Positions 54,624 to 64,000 of a DNA stretch of 64,000 bases are shown here, piece by piece. How positions within the stretch are numbered: the stretch's first letter is position 1; each line of letters begins with the position of its first letter. A model generated the notes under the pieces. It saw nothing but the letters and a program-made list of their open reading frames with translations. It was not told where the DNA came from and ran no database searches. A program made the translations under genes and the position numbers. The stretch comes from Adiantum capillus-veneris (Eukaryota; Streptophyta; Polypodiopsida; Polypodiales; Pteridaceae), in contig CM043970.1 in assembly GCA_014529385.2 (NCBI GenBank), forward strand, positions 65,120,496 to 65,184,495, read 5' to 3'.

Positions 54624-57205
54624 TGATAGCCGTTTTTCGGCTTTCCATAATTGCCATAGTAAGCTACCTCACCCTATCAAATCACTCAAACATTTTGGTT
54701 ATCCCTACCATTTCACTGTACATAGGCGTGTGTGAGTTAGGGAACTTTCTCCATATTTTCTTAAAAACCCTTAATTAGCTAGTCACTGGGCTAGTTGAGC
54801 CAAAATATATAAGTATATTATGGCCCATTTGTGTGTAAATATTTCATTGTATATAGGGCCTAAATAAAAGGATTTTTCATAATTATTTTGATATTTATTT
54901 AAATATTTCTACCTATGGTGTGTTATTTATGCTATGTACATTGACTCACCATTACCATATTTTTTCTTACCATTTTGCATACTTTTTATTCCATATAAAA
55001 ATAGTTCATGCAAGCTTCTCTTATTTTTGGTGTAACTCCATCCTAACAAAAATCCAAAAAAACTAGTTCTATTTATGTGTATATTTTTTCACTATTGCGA
55101 TTTTTTCCTTCCTCGATCTATTCTTTATTACTCTCATAAATTAGACCACAAAAAAATATTCATCTTTTTATGGTAGACTTATAATGAGAGAGATTTATTT
55201 TGACCCCTTTATATTTTTTCCACCTATATTATTTATATTTGACATGTACATATTTTTTTAGACCCCTCAATATTTGATTTTCTTAGTTGTACTATTCATT
55301 TATATCATGATCTCAACAATATCTTCAATTATAGACCTACCAAATAAGGTCAAGGGTATGTGGAATGCATGCATGCCCCATGGGGAGCTCACTCTTGGAG
55401 GTATTCAAAAGAATCATCCAAAGAAAGACCTCACAAGGACTTTGTGTAGTGGAAAGAACAGTCGGTTTTGCTGAATTTTTACAGATCACATGCTCCCCGA
55501 ATTTGAAAAGGTGATACAAACAAAAGTTGTAGCTCCTGAGATGAACATTCACCTCAAATGTTTTCATATTTTTTTGAGCTACGAGCTGTGAGCTATGATT
55601 TTATTGGTGGACCCCAGTTTGCCCATGCTATGCAGCCACACTCCCTCTTCCACTTTATCATTTTCCTCTTTCACACACACTCCTCCCTCTCCTTCCCACT
55701 CCCAAACCTGCAACTCCCATGTCCTAATTCACCCTCTTCACCATTGCCACATCTCTCACACCTCCATAGCCTTCATCCTCCATTTCTACACCCTTTGTGT
55801 CCCCCTTTCTCTCTACATATATATCCATATTACCATACTCTCTTCAACTTTGTAAAGAACTTCAAAAAAATCAGCAAAAATCCAAGGATAACCTCTGCAA
55901 ATGAAGGCTTTTATCATGAATTTTCCAAGGTTTGAAGATAACATAGCTTCATCGACACGCTCTACTTCGTCATGCTGACTGCTTTTTCTTTCGGTGCTGT
56001 AAAGAGGTGAATGTTAACTTCTCCAAAGCTTCAACCTCTCTTTACAAGCTCATCCCTTCTCTAACTTTTCTCATCATATATCTCACCATTTGGTGAATAA
56101 TTTTGTAAATATTTTCTAGTGATAATTACTAACCACTAACCTTATTGTAAAATGCACCCTCTACTAGAGTAGGCACTCCAAAATTATTCACTCCATCCTC
56201 TCTCCTTTCATCCTCAATAATTCTCTTCCCTTGATCCCACATCCATGTGACTCAAAGGACAAGAGAGACCCACCCTCATTAAAATATATATATATATATA
56301 TGCATAATCTTTTATTCCTTCAAATAAACTTGATTAGGCCTAATCCAAATCGGGGCTTCTAAAACCTATAAATAGAGCCCTTCTCTCCCTTGTAAATCAT
56401 CACATGATCACACTACACCACACCATTCTCAACACATAACACACCACTCTTCAAGCCTAGTTGTGTAGAGTGTGTGCATTGTGAGTGCTCTATTCCATCA
56501 CTACACATAGGTGCATAGAGAAGCTTCAAGTTAGTTATGCCATCTAGAGGAGTGGAGTGATACTATACTCTGAAATCACACTTGTAGCCTACCCTTGTCC
56601 ATAAATAAGATTCATAGTTTTGGGTGCAATTGTATGCTGCAACTACGACTCTTTTCTCCAAATTGACTTGATAAGTTACCTCATCAGGTGGTTGAAGGTA
56701 TATTGTCCTTGAGGTTTGTTGTGCCATTTCACGCTTGGTTGTTTGAGGGCTTGTTGAATTGTTTTCTTAAAAGGTAAATTGTAAGAGGGTGCTCGGTGAG
56801 AGGGCTCCCGTGACCCTAAGACAATTTGTGTATTGGCAACAAAGTCAATTTTTGTGTTGTCTCTCTATTTCTCATCAAGCTTTGTGTGCATCTAGTCTTT
56901 AAAGCTAAGACTGAGTTGTTCAAGTTGATTTGTGCTCTTTACCTCTCTCTGGCGTGGTGAATATTTGTGTTTGGTGTGTGTGGCTATCTTGCATTCCCCT
57001 CTCTTTGTGCGTTTGAGTACAAGGAGATATCACGTGCGTCCTAGTTCGCATCTACAACTAGGTGGTGCCCCTTTTCTTGTTTGGTTTCTGACCGTGGGTT
57101 GTTGTTGTCTCTCATTTTGCTTGCCCCAGCCCCAATTGAGCAGCATGGGAGCCTCGAAGGGTGTTTAGAGGCCGCTCTTCTTGTTGCCTGGCCCGAACCG
57201 CCTCA
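54624..57205 (+). repeat. LTR2 of the gag-only element
   Basis: 2582 bp. Markers: 'ccgtttttcggc', 'gagccaaaatatataag', and 'gggtgcaattgtatgctgca' near 56624, shared with LTR4 but not LTR1 or LTR3. TATAAATAG at 56367-56375. Primer site at 57206. Confidence 0.9.
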
Positions 57206-57545
57206 AATTGGTGCCCCCCACGGAGGAACTGACTTTGTGCTTATTGTTGTTGTATTGCATGAATGCTAGAATTTTAGCGTAATCAAGTAGATTATATGAA
57301 TCATGAGAACTTGTATGAGCGAGTTTAATTTCAAGGCAACAAAAATTGATCTAGAATATGGTTTGGATTAGCATAACATAAGAAAGGAAAAAAAACATTT
57401 TCATATAAGAATCTAGAATTCATGTTGAAAGTTTCAAAACTTTGTGTAGTTAGTTGATGTCATGAGAGAAAATGATTGTTTGGAACTAATCTTTGTGTGG
57501 TTCTAGCATTGAGAGACTATGACACGCTATATCATTTGGTGAATC
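57206..57545 (+). mobile_element. Internal fragment and recombination junction
   Basis: The 5' 330 bp of the internal region (primer site, leader and the first codons of gag, 'atgacacgctata' at about 57520-57535) break off and join, through 'tcatttggtga', to the middle of an LTR at 'atcagcaaaaatccaagg' (57546), the equivalent of 50755 in LTR1. The linker copies 'catttggtga', a segment normally about 220 bp further into the LTR. Confidence 0.85.
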
Positions 57546-58858
57546 AGCAAAAATCCAAGGATAACCTCTGTAAATGAAGGCTTTTATCATGAATTTTCCA
57601 AGGTTTGAAGATAACATAGCTTCAGCAACACGCTCTACTTCGTCATGCTGACTGATTTTTCTTCCGGTGCTGTAAAGAGGTGAATGTTAACTTCTCCAAA
57701 GCTTCAACCTCTCTTTACAAGCTCATCCCTTCTCTAACTTTTCTCATCATATATCTCACCATTTGGTGAATAATTTTGTAAATATTTTCTAGTGATAATT
57801 ACTAACCACTAACCTTATTGTAAAATGCACCCTCTACTGGAGTAGGCACTCCCAAATTATTCACTCCATCCTCTCTCCTTTCATCCTCAATAATTCTCTT
57901 CCCTTGAGCCCACATCCATGTGACTCAAAGGACAAGAGAGACCCACCCTCATTAATATATATATATATATATGCATAATCTTTTATTCCTTCAAATAAAC
58001 TTGATTAGGCCTAATCCAAATCGGGGCTTCTATAACCTATAAATAGAGCCTTTCTCTTCCTTGTAAATCATCACATGATCACACTACACCACACCATTCT
58101 CAACACATAACACACCACTCTTCAAGCCTAGTTGTGTAGAGTGTGTGCATTGTGAGTGCTCTATTCCATCGCTACACATAGGTGCATAGAGAAGCTTCAA
58201 GTTAGTTATGCCATCTAGAGGAGTGGAGTGATACTATACTCTGAAATCACACTTGTAGCCTACCCTTGTCCATAAATAAGATTCATAGTTTTGGGCTACA
58301 ACTCTTCTCTGCAAATTGACTTGATAAGTTGGCTCATCAGGTGGTTGAAGGTATATTGTCCTTGAAGTTTGTTGTGCCATTTCACGCTTGGTGGTTTGAG
58401 GGCTTGTTGAATTGTTTGCCTAAAAGGTAAATTGTAAGAGGGTGCTCGGTGAGAGGGCTCCCGTGACCCTAAGACAATTTGTGTATTGGCAACAAGGTCA
58501 AGTTTTGTGTTGTCTCTCTATTTCTCATCAAGCTTTGTGTGCATCTAGTCTTTAAAGCTAAGACTGAGTTGTTCAAGTTGATTTGTGCTCTTTATCTCTC
58601 TCTGGCGTGGTGAATATTTGTGTTTGGTGTGTGTGGCTATCTTGCATTCCCCTCTCTTTGTGCGTTTGAGTACAAGGAGATATCACGTGCGTCCTAGTTC
58701 GCATCTACAACTAGGTGGTGCCCCTTTTCTTGTTTGGTTTCTGGCCGTGGGTTGTTGTTGTCTCTCATTTTGCTTGCCCCAGCCCCAATTGAGCAGCACG
58801 GGAGCCTCGAAGGGTGTTTAGAGGCCGCTCTTCTTGTTGCCTGGCCCGAACCGCCTCA
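57546..58858 (+). repeat. LTR3, 5'-truncated
   Basis: Holds the last 1.31 kb of an LTR, including TATAAATAG at 58038-58046. Its first 500 bp carry private changes ('cagcaacacgctctac', 'ctactggagtagg', 'ttctataacc'), while from about 58060 on it follows LTR1 exactly ('gggctacaactcttctctgc'). Confidence 0.88.
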
Positions 58859-59171
58859 AATTGGTGCCCCCCACGGAGGAACTGACTTTGTGCTGATTGT
58901 TGTTGTATTGCATGAATGCTAGAATTTTAGCGTAATCAAGTAGATTATATGAATCATGAAAACTTGTATGAGCGAGTTTAATTTCAAGGCAACAAAAATT
59001 GATCTAGAATATGGTTTGGATTAGCATAACATAAGAAAGGAAAAAAAACATTTTCATATAAGAATCTAAAATTCATGTTGAAAGTTTCAAAACTTTGTGT
59101 AGTTAGCTGATGTCATGAGAGAAAATGATTGTTTGGAACTAATCTTTGTGTGGTTCTAGCATTGAGAGACT

Positions 59172-60929
59172 ATGACACGCTATACCTTTGATGATATCCC
59201 AATCTTCTTCGGGAATCTAGAAGAAGATGTTGATGATTTTCTTGCTGATTTTAGAATGGTTTGTCGTATCCTTGGTAAAAGGGATGACATTGAAAATGGG
59301 GATTTTCTATTGCTATGCCTTAGAGGCAACGCTGAGCAATGGTTTTGGAGTATGTCTTCTCAGATTGAATATGGGTATACCCAAATTTCCAAAGCTTTGA
59401 AGACCAGATTCTCTAACTTTCCAACAACGGAGAAAGCATGGGCTTCATTAGGGAGACTTCAACAACATGGTGAAGACTACTATGCTTATGAGGATATTTT
59501 TTCTCGCCAATGGGGAGGATATGGGTTTAGTTCTACATTTCCTGATTATGTAAAAATGGAGCAATTTATTTCGGGTTTGTCTCCTTTGTTAAAGACTAAG
59601 GTTACTTGTAGTGGACCCTCTACCTTTGAAGAAGCGGTCACTATTGCCCGAAGGAAGTTCCACAAGTACTTCTACATCAAACATGGTTTCCATCATGCTG
59701 GAAGAACCAACCATCATGAAAGTGTTTCTATCAAGGAGTCATCTCCTTTGCCATACTTGTCTCCTTCTACTCCGACAAATGTTGAAGAAGTTACTTACAT
59801 GCCATCTGATTATTCAAGTGCTAAAGTGTGTGGCCAAGATTCAAATGTGGAATCTTTTTCTTCTACCTTTATCACAAGCATGCAAAAATCGACACAAGAT
59901 ATCTCAAATGGCATTGATGATTCAATAATGGATACATCCAACCTTTTGGCGGAGGATCAATTTCTAGTCCGAGCAGACGAAGCTTTTGTGCAACATGACT
60001 CTATGGAGAATGAAGACCTTGAAGGTAACCTTGATCTTATGGAATGTTCTGAGAGTGTATCTTGTCTAAAAGAAGAGAGTGAAGAAGAAGATGAAATCAT
60101 AGGTGAAGAGATCATATACCACATTGATCATAAAGAGATGATTGTGTACATGGAATGCCAACTCCAAAACAAAGTAGAAGAGTGTGAGTTGAATCCATGT
60201 GAGGATAATCTTCAAGAAGTGTTTGAGGATGTTGAAAAGCATTGGTATGACCCATGTATGTTAAGCATGGAGGAACCTATCATGCAAGAAGCCAAAGTTT
60301 TCACAAAATCAAACAGTAATTCATCAACCTTTGAGGTGGTACAATGTGAGGAGTTACAACCTTGCCAAAGGGGGGGCTTAGAAGGGGATGAAGAACATGG
60401 GAGAGTAGTTAAAAATAAAATCATAAAAGGAAACTATCAGAAGGGTATCATTCTCTCCAATGGTGTTTTAGTGGGTGGCTCTCCATTCATGGGACAATCT
60501 CTTAGCAAGAAAATCCAAGCTTTTGATGCCCCAATCATCTTCACATTGGGTTTCACCTCTTCAAAGTCAACTTCTCCCCTCTTCACATATACCTTTCATC
60601 GAGGGCACCATACCTTCTTAAGTGGAAGAGGACATGAATACTTGGTGATGAACAGATGTTTCCAGACCTTCTACATTTGGTTCTTTGGTGTATGGAGGTC
60701 ACACATTGTGATGCTTCTGGTCTTCATCATAGATGAAAAACTTGTTGATTGCTACATGTGGATATTTCATCGATCAGTACCAAAATCTATTCTCTTCCAA
60801 TGTGTTGGAAGCAATAGAAACCTTCGTCTATTATCTACTTATGTGGTAAACTATTTGCAATATCTTCCAATAGCGGTTGGAAGCATGGATCAAGCTTTCA
60901 TAAATCATGAAGGTCATAGAATTTTTTGA
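59172..60929 (+). CDS. Gag-like protein, copy 2
   Basis: 585 residues, identical to the copy at 52386-54143 except Val to Phe in 'YEDIFSRQWGG' and Asn to Asp in 'LVRADEAF'. Intact, so at least two array members keep an open gag. The leader upstream (58859-59171) is also nearly identical. Confidence 0.85.
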   Translation: MTRYTFDDIPIFFGNLEEDVDDFLADFRMVCRILGKRDDIENGDFLLLCLRGNAEQWFWSMSSQIEYGYTQISKALKTRFSNFPTTEKAWASLGRLQQHGEDYYAYEDIFSRQWGGYGFSSTFPDYVKMEQFISGLSPLLKTKVTCSGPSTFEEAVTIARRKFHKYFYIKHGFHHAGRTNHHESVSIKESSPLPYLSPSTPTNVEEVTYMPSDYSSAKVCGQDSNVESFSSTFITSMQKSTQDISNGIDDSIMDTSNLLAEDQFLVRADEAFVQHDSMENEDLEGNLDLMECSESVSCLKEESEEEDEIIGEEIIYHIDHKEMIVYMECQLQNKVEECELNPCEDNLQEVFEDVEKHWYDPCMLSMEEPIMQEAKVFTKSNSNSSTFEVVQCEELQPCQRGGLEGDEEHGRVVKNKIIKGNYQKGIILSNGVLVGGSPFMGQSLSKKIQAFDAPIIFTLGFTSSKSTSPLFTYTFHRGHHTFLSGRGHEYLVMNRCFQTFYIWFFGVWRSHIVMLLVFIIDEKLVDCYMWIFHRSVPKSILFQCVGSNRNLRLLSTYVVNYLQYLPIAVGSMDQAFINHEGHRIF

Positions 60930-61362
60930 CTTGATGAGCCTACCCAGGTTGAATGAATTTTATGAGCTACAGTTCAGGAATTTGCTCATACAAGCTCTTG
61001 AAGATCGTAGCAGATACATCAACTTTACACAGGAGGAAGAGCAACCAATCTTTTATATCACATTCGTAGTGATAGATGCAATGATGGACAACAATAAAAT
61101 CTACAAGTTTCTTCAACCGAAATCTGTAAGTGATTCCATACCATACATCTCTCTTTGGGAAATCTATTTCAAGATCTTTGATCCTGGGGGGTGCTTATGG
61201 AAACTTTCTCAATGGAGGAGGTTTACTCAGTCACTTCATTACATTCTGCTATTGGCTCTGAGAACCTTTCATATCACACAAGGTTTCTTAATCATACAAC
61301 AAAGGTTCTTCAAAGATGAGAGCAGACAAAGACAGAGGTTACACAATCTACATGTTGTATGA
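60907..61362 (+). CDS. Downstream ORF2, copy 2, unknown
   Basis: Same 151-codon frame as 54121-54576 with no amino-acid change that I can see. Overlaps the gag end. Unknown function; possibly not translated. Confidence 0.35.
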   Translation: MKVIEFFDLMSLPRLNEFYELQFRNLLIQALEDRSRYINFTQEEEQPIFYITFVVIDAMMDNNKIYKFLQPKSVSDSIPYISLWEIYFKIFDPGGCLWKLSQWRRFTQSLHYILLLALRTFHITQGFLIIQQRFFKDESRQRQRLHNLHVV

Positions 61363-61394
61363 TCGGATAAATGGTACATGAATGTACCATTATC

Positions 61395-61409
61395 TAAGGG
61401 GGGGACTAA
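61395..61409 (+). other. Polypurine tract before LTR4
   Basis: TAAGGGGGGGAC, then TAA, then TGATAGCC. Confidence 0.8.
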
Positions 61410-63989
61410 TGATAGCCGTTTTTCGGCTTTCCATAATTGCCATAGTAAGCTACCTCACCCTATCAAATCACTCAAACATTTTGGTTATCCCTACCATTTC
61501 ACTGTACATAGGCGTGTGTGAGTTAGGGAACTTTCTCCATATTTTCTTAAAAACCCTTAATTAGCTAGTCACTGGGCTAGTTGAGCCAAAATATATAAGT
61601 ATATTATGGCCCATTTGTGTGTAAATATTTCATTGTATATAGGGCCTAAATAAAAGGATTTTTCATAATTATTTTGATATTTATTTAAATATTTCTACCT
61701 ATGGTGTGTTATTTATGCTATGTACATTGACTCACCATTACCATATTTTTTCTTACCATTTTGCATACTTTTTATTCCATATAAAAATAGTTCATGCAAG
61801 CTTCTCTTATTTTTGGTGTAACTCCATCCTAACAAAAATCCAAAAAAACTAGTTCTATTTATGTGTATATTTTTTCACTATTGCGATTTTTTCCTTCCTC
61901 GATCTATTCTTTATTACTCTCATAAATTAGACCACAAAAAAATATTCATCTTTTTATGGTAGACTTATAATGAGAGAGATTTATTTTGACCCCTTTATAT
62001 TTTTTCCACCTATATTATTTATATTTGACATGTACATATTTTTTTAGACCCCTCAATATTTGATTTTCTTAGTTGTACTATTCATTTATATCATGATCTC
62101 AACAATATCTTCAATTATAGACCTACCAAATAAGGTCAAGGGTATGTGGAATGCATGCATGCACCATGGGGAGCTCACTCTTGGAGGTATTCAAAAGAAT
62201 CATCCAAAGAAAGACCTCACAAGGACTTTGTGCAGTGGAAAGAACAGTCGGTTTTGCTGAATTTTTAAAGATCACATGCTCCCCGAATTTGAAAAGGTGA
62301 TACAAACAAAAGTTGTAGCTCCTGAGATGAACATTCACCTCAAATGTTTTCATATTTTTTTGAGCTACGAGCTGTGAGCTATGATTTTATTGGTGGACCC
62401 CAGTTTGCCCATGCTATGCAGCCACACTCCCTCTTCCACTTTATCATTTTCCTCTTTCACACACACTCCTCCCTCTCCTTCCCACTCCCAAACCTGCAAC
62501 TCCCATGTCCTAATTCACCCTCTTCACCATTGCCACATCTCTCACACCTCCATAGCCTTCATCCTCCATTTCTACACCCTTTGTGTCCCCCTTTCTCTCT
62601 ACATATATATCCATATTACCATACTCTCTTCAACTTTGTAAAGAACTTCAAAAAAATCAGCAAAATTCCAAGGATAACCTCTGCAAATGAAGGTTTTTAT
62701 CATGAATTTTCCAAGGTTTGAAGATAACATAGCTTCATCGACACGCGCTACTTCGTCATGCTTACTGCTTCTTCTTCCGGTGCTGTAAAGAGGTGAATGT
62801 CAACTTCTCCAAAGCTTCAACCTCTCTTTACAAGCTCATCCCTTCTCTAACTTTTCTCATCATATATCTCACCATTTGGTGAATAATTTTGTAAATATTT
62901 TCTAGTGATAATTACTAACCACTAACCTTATTGTAAAATGCACCCTCTGCAAGAGTAGGCACTCCCAAATTATTCACTCCATCCTCTCTCCTTTCATCCT
63001 CAATAACTCTCTTCCCTTGAGCCCACATCCATGTGACTCAAAGGACAAGAGAGACCCACCCTCATTAAAATATATATATATATATGCATAATCTTTTATT
63101 CCTTCAAATAAACTTGATTAGGCCTAATCCAAATCGGGGCTTTTAAAACCTATAAATAGAGCCCTTCTCTCCCTTGTAAATCATCACATGATCACACTAC
63201 ACCACACCATTCTCAACACATAACACACCACTCTTCAAGCCTAGTTGTGTAGAGTGTGTGCATTGTGAGTGCTCTATTCCATCACTACACATAGGTGCAT
63301 AGAGAAGCTTCAAGTTAGTTATGCCATCTAGAGGAGTGGAGTGATACTATACTCTGAAATCACACTTGTAGCCTACCCTTGTCCATAAATAAGATTCATA
63401 GTTTTGGGTGCAATTGTATGCTGCAACTACGACTCTTTTCTCCAAATTGACTTGATAAGTTGGCTCATCAGGTGGTTGAAGGTATATTGTCCTTGAGGTT
63501 TGTTGTGCCATTTCATGCTTGGTGGTTTGAGGGCTTGTTGAATTGTTTGCCTAAAAGGTAAATTGTAAGAGGGTGCTCGGTGAGAGGGCTCCCGTGACCC
63601 TAAGACAATTTGTGTATTGGCAACAAGGTCAAGTTTTGTGTTGTCTCTCTATTTCTCATCAAGCTTTGTGTGCATCTAGTCTTTAAGGCTAAGACTGAGT
63701 TGCTCAAGTTGATTTGTGCTCTTTACCTCTCTCTGGCGTGGTGAATGTTTGTGTTTGGTGTGTGTGGCTATCTTGCATTCCCCTCTCTTTGTGCGTTTGA
63801 GTACAAGGAGATATCACGTGCATCCTAGTTCGCATCTACAACTAGGTGGTGCCCCTTTTCATCTTTGGTTTCTAGCTGTGGGTTGTTGTTGTCTCTGATT
63901 TTGCTTGCCCCAGCCCCAATTGAGTAGCACAGGAGCCTCGAAGGGTGTTTAGAGGCCACTCTTCTTGTTGTCTGGCCCGAACCGCCTCA
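61410..63989 (+). repeat. LTR4 of the gag-only element
   Basis: 2580 bp. It is like LTR2 at its start ('aaaatatataag') and near its end ('gggtgcaattgtatgctgca'), but like LTR1 in the middle (caccatgg at about 62161, 'tttttaaagatcac' at about 62263, 'cgacacgcgctac' at about 62739). TATAAATAG at 63151-63159. Ends CCTCA at 63989; the primer site continues to the window edge. Confidence 0.88.
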
Positions 63990-64000
63990 AATTGGTGCCC

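Larger units (their letters stand above)
49494..64000 (+). mobile_element. Tandem array of a non-autonomous gag-only LTR retrotransposon
   Basis: Order: LTR1 (49494-52072), internal region (52073-54623), LTR2 (54624-57205), a 330-bp internal fragment (57206-57535), truncated LTR3 (about 57546-58858), internal region (58859-61409), LTR4 (61410-63989), then the start of another internal region to the window end. LTRs start TGATAGCC and end CCTCA. A GGTGCC-type primer site follows each LTR and a G-rich polypurine tract precedes LTR2 and LTR4. The internal region codes for gag and no protease, RT or integrase, as in TR-GAG elements. Period 6786 bp. Confidence 0.88.

Overview
The window looks like nuclear DNA from a land plant, and more likely a fern or other seed-free plant than a flowering plant. 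The evidence is plant-type Ty1/copia elements with initiator-tRNA-Met primer sites and long LTRs, GT..AG introns, very long (CT)n/(GA)n/(CA)n tracts, and a decayed PPR fragment reading 'GYAQLGQGQGALDVF', a style abundant in fern and moss PPR proteins. The organism call is an inference. Almost everything recognisable is transposon-derived and most coding sequence is broken. I see no convincing intact host gene and no RNA gene.

Layout. 652-5740: a minus-strand copia element (copia-1) at a CT/CA microsatellite junction, with a 120-bp tandem duplication over the reverse-transcriptase active site. 5741-11300: microsatellites and small direct duplications. 11300-12020: 5'-truncated LINE. About 12085-26330: a probable large Mutator-like DNA element. 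It is bounded by inverted repeats of about 250 bp and holds a decayed SWIM-type transposase-like gene on the minus strand (about 21-25.5 kb) and a second, Lys-rich/acidic gene on the plus strand (12955-15250, resuming at 19795). A copia-family element (copia-2, 15251-19794) split that second gene. 27690-33180: a LINE 3' end carrying a nearly complete copia element of the same family (copia-3, 27951-33113, perfect 5-bp target duplication). 33180-34700: copies of a palindrome-bearing repeat. 34700-39060: GA/CT tracts, 34-35 base homopolymers of G and C, a three-copy dispersed repeat and the PPR fragment.

39179-49493: a block with a decayed RING-like/acidic multi-exon gene, a decayed FCP1-like (HAD) phosphatase gene, a convergent DDE-type transposase-like gene broken only by stop codons, a 208-bp-arm near-perfect foldback, and a 62-bp minisatellite. 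The long introns are built from degenerate TTTGGTACT repeats. 49494-64000: a tandem array of a non-autonomous LTR element with LTRs of about 2.58 kb and an internal region of about 2.55 kb that encodes a 585-residue gag-like protein and no pol (TR-GAG-like). The array repeats with a period of 6786 bp and continues past the window edge.

The most interesting signals are the pol-less gag array with mosaic LTRs; the foldback next to a transposase; and two unrelated transposon-like blocks whose introns each carry their own short recurring motif (TGCCCGGGTTTAC in one, TTTGGTAC in the other). All alignments were made by eye; identity figures are hand counts.
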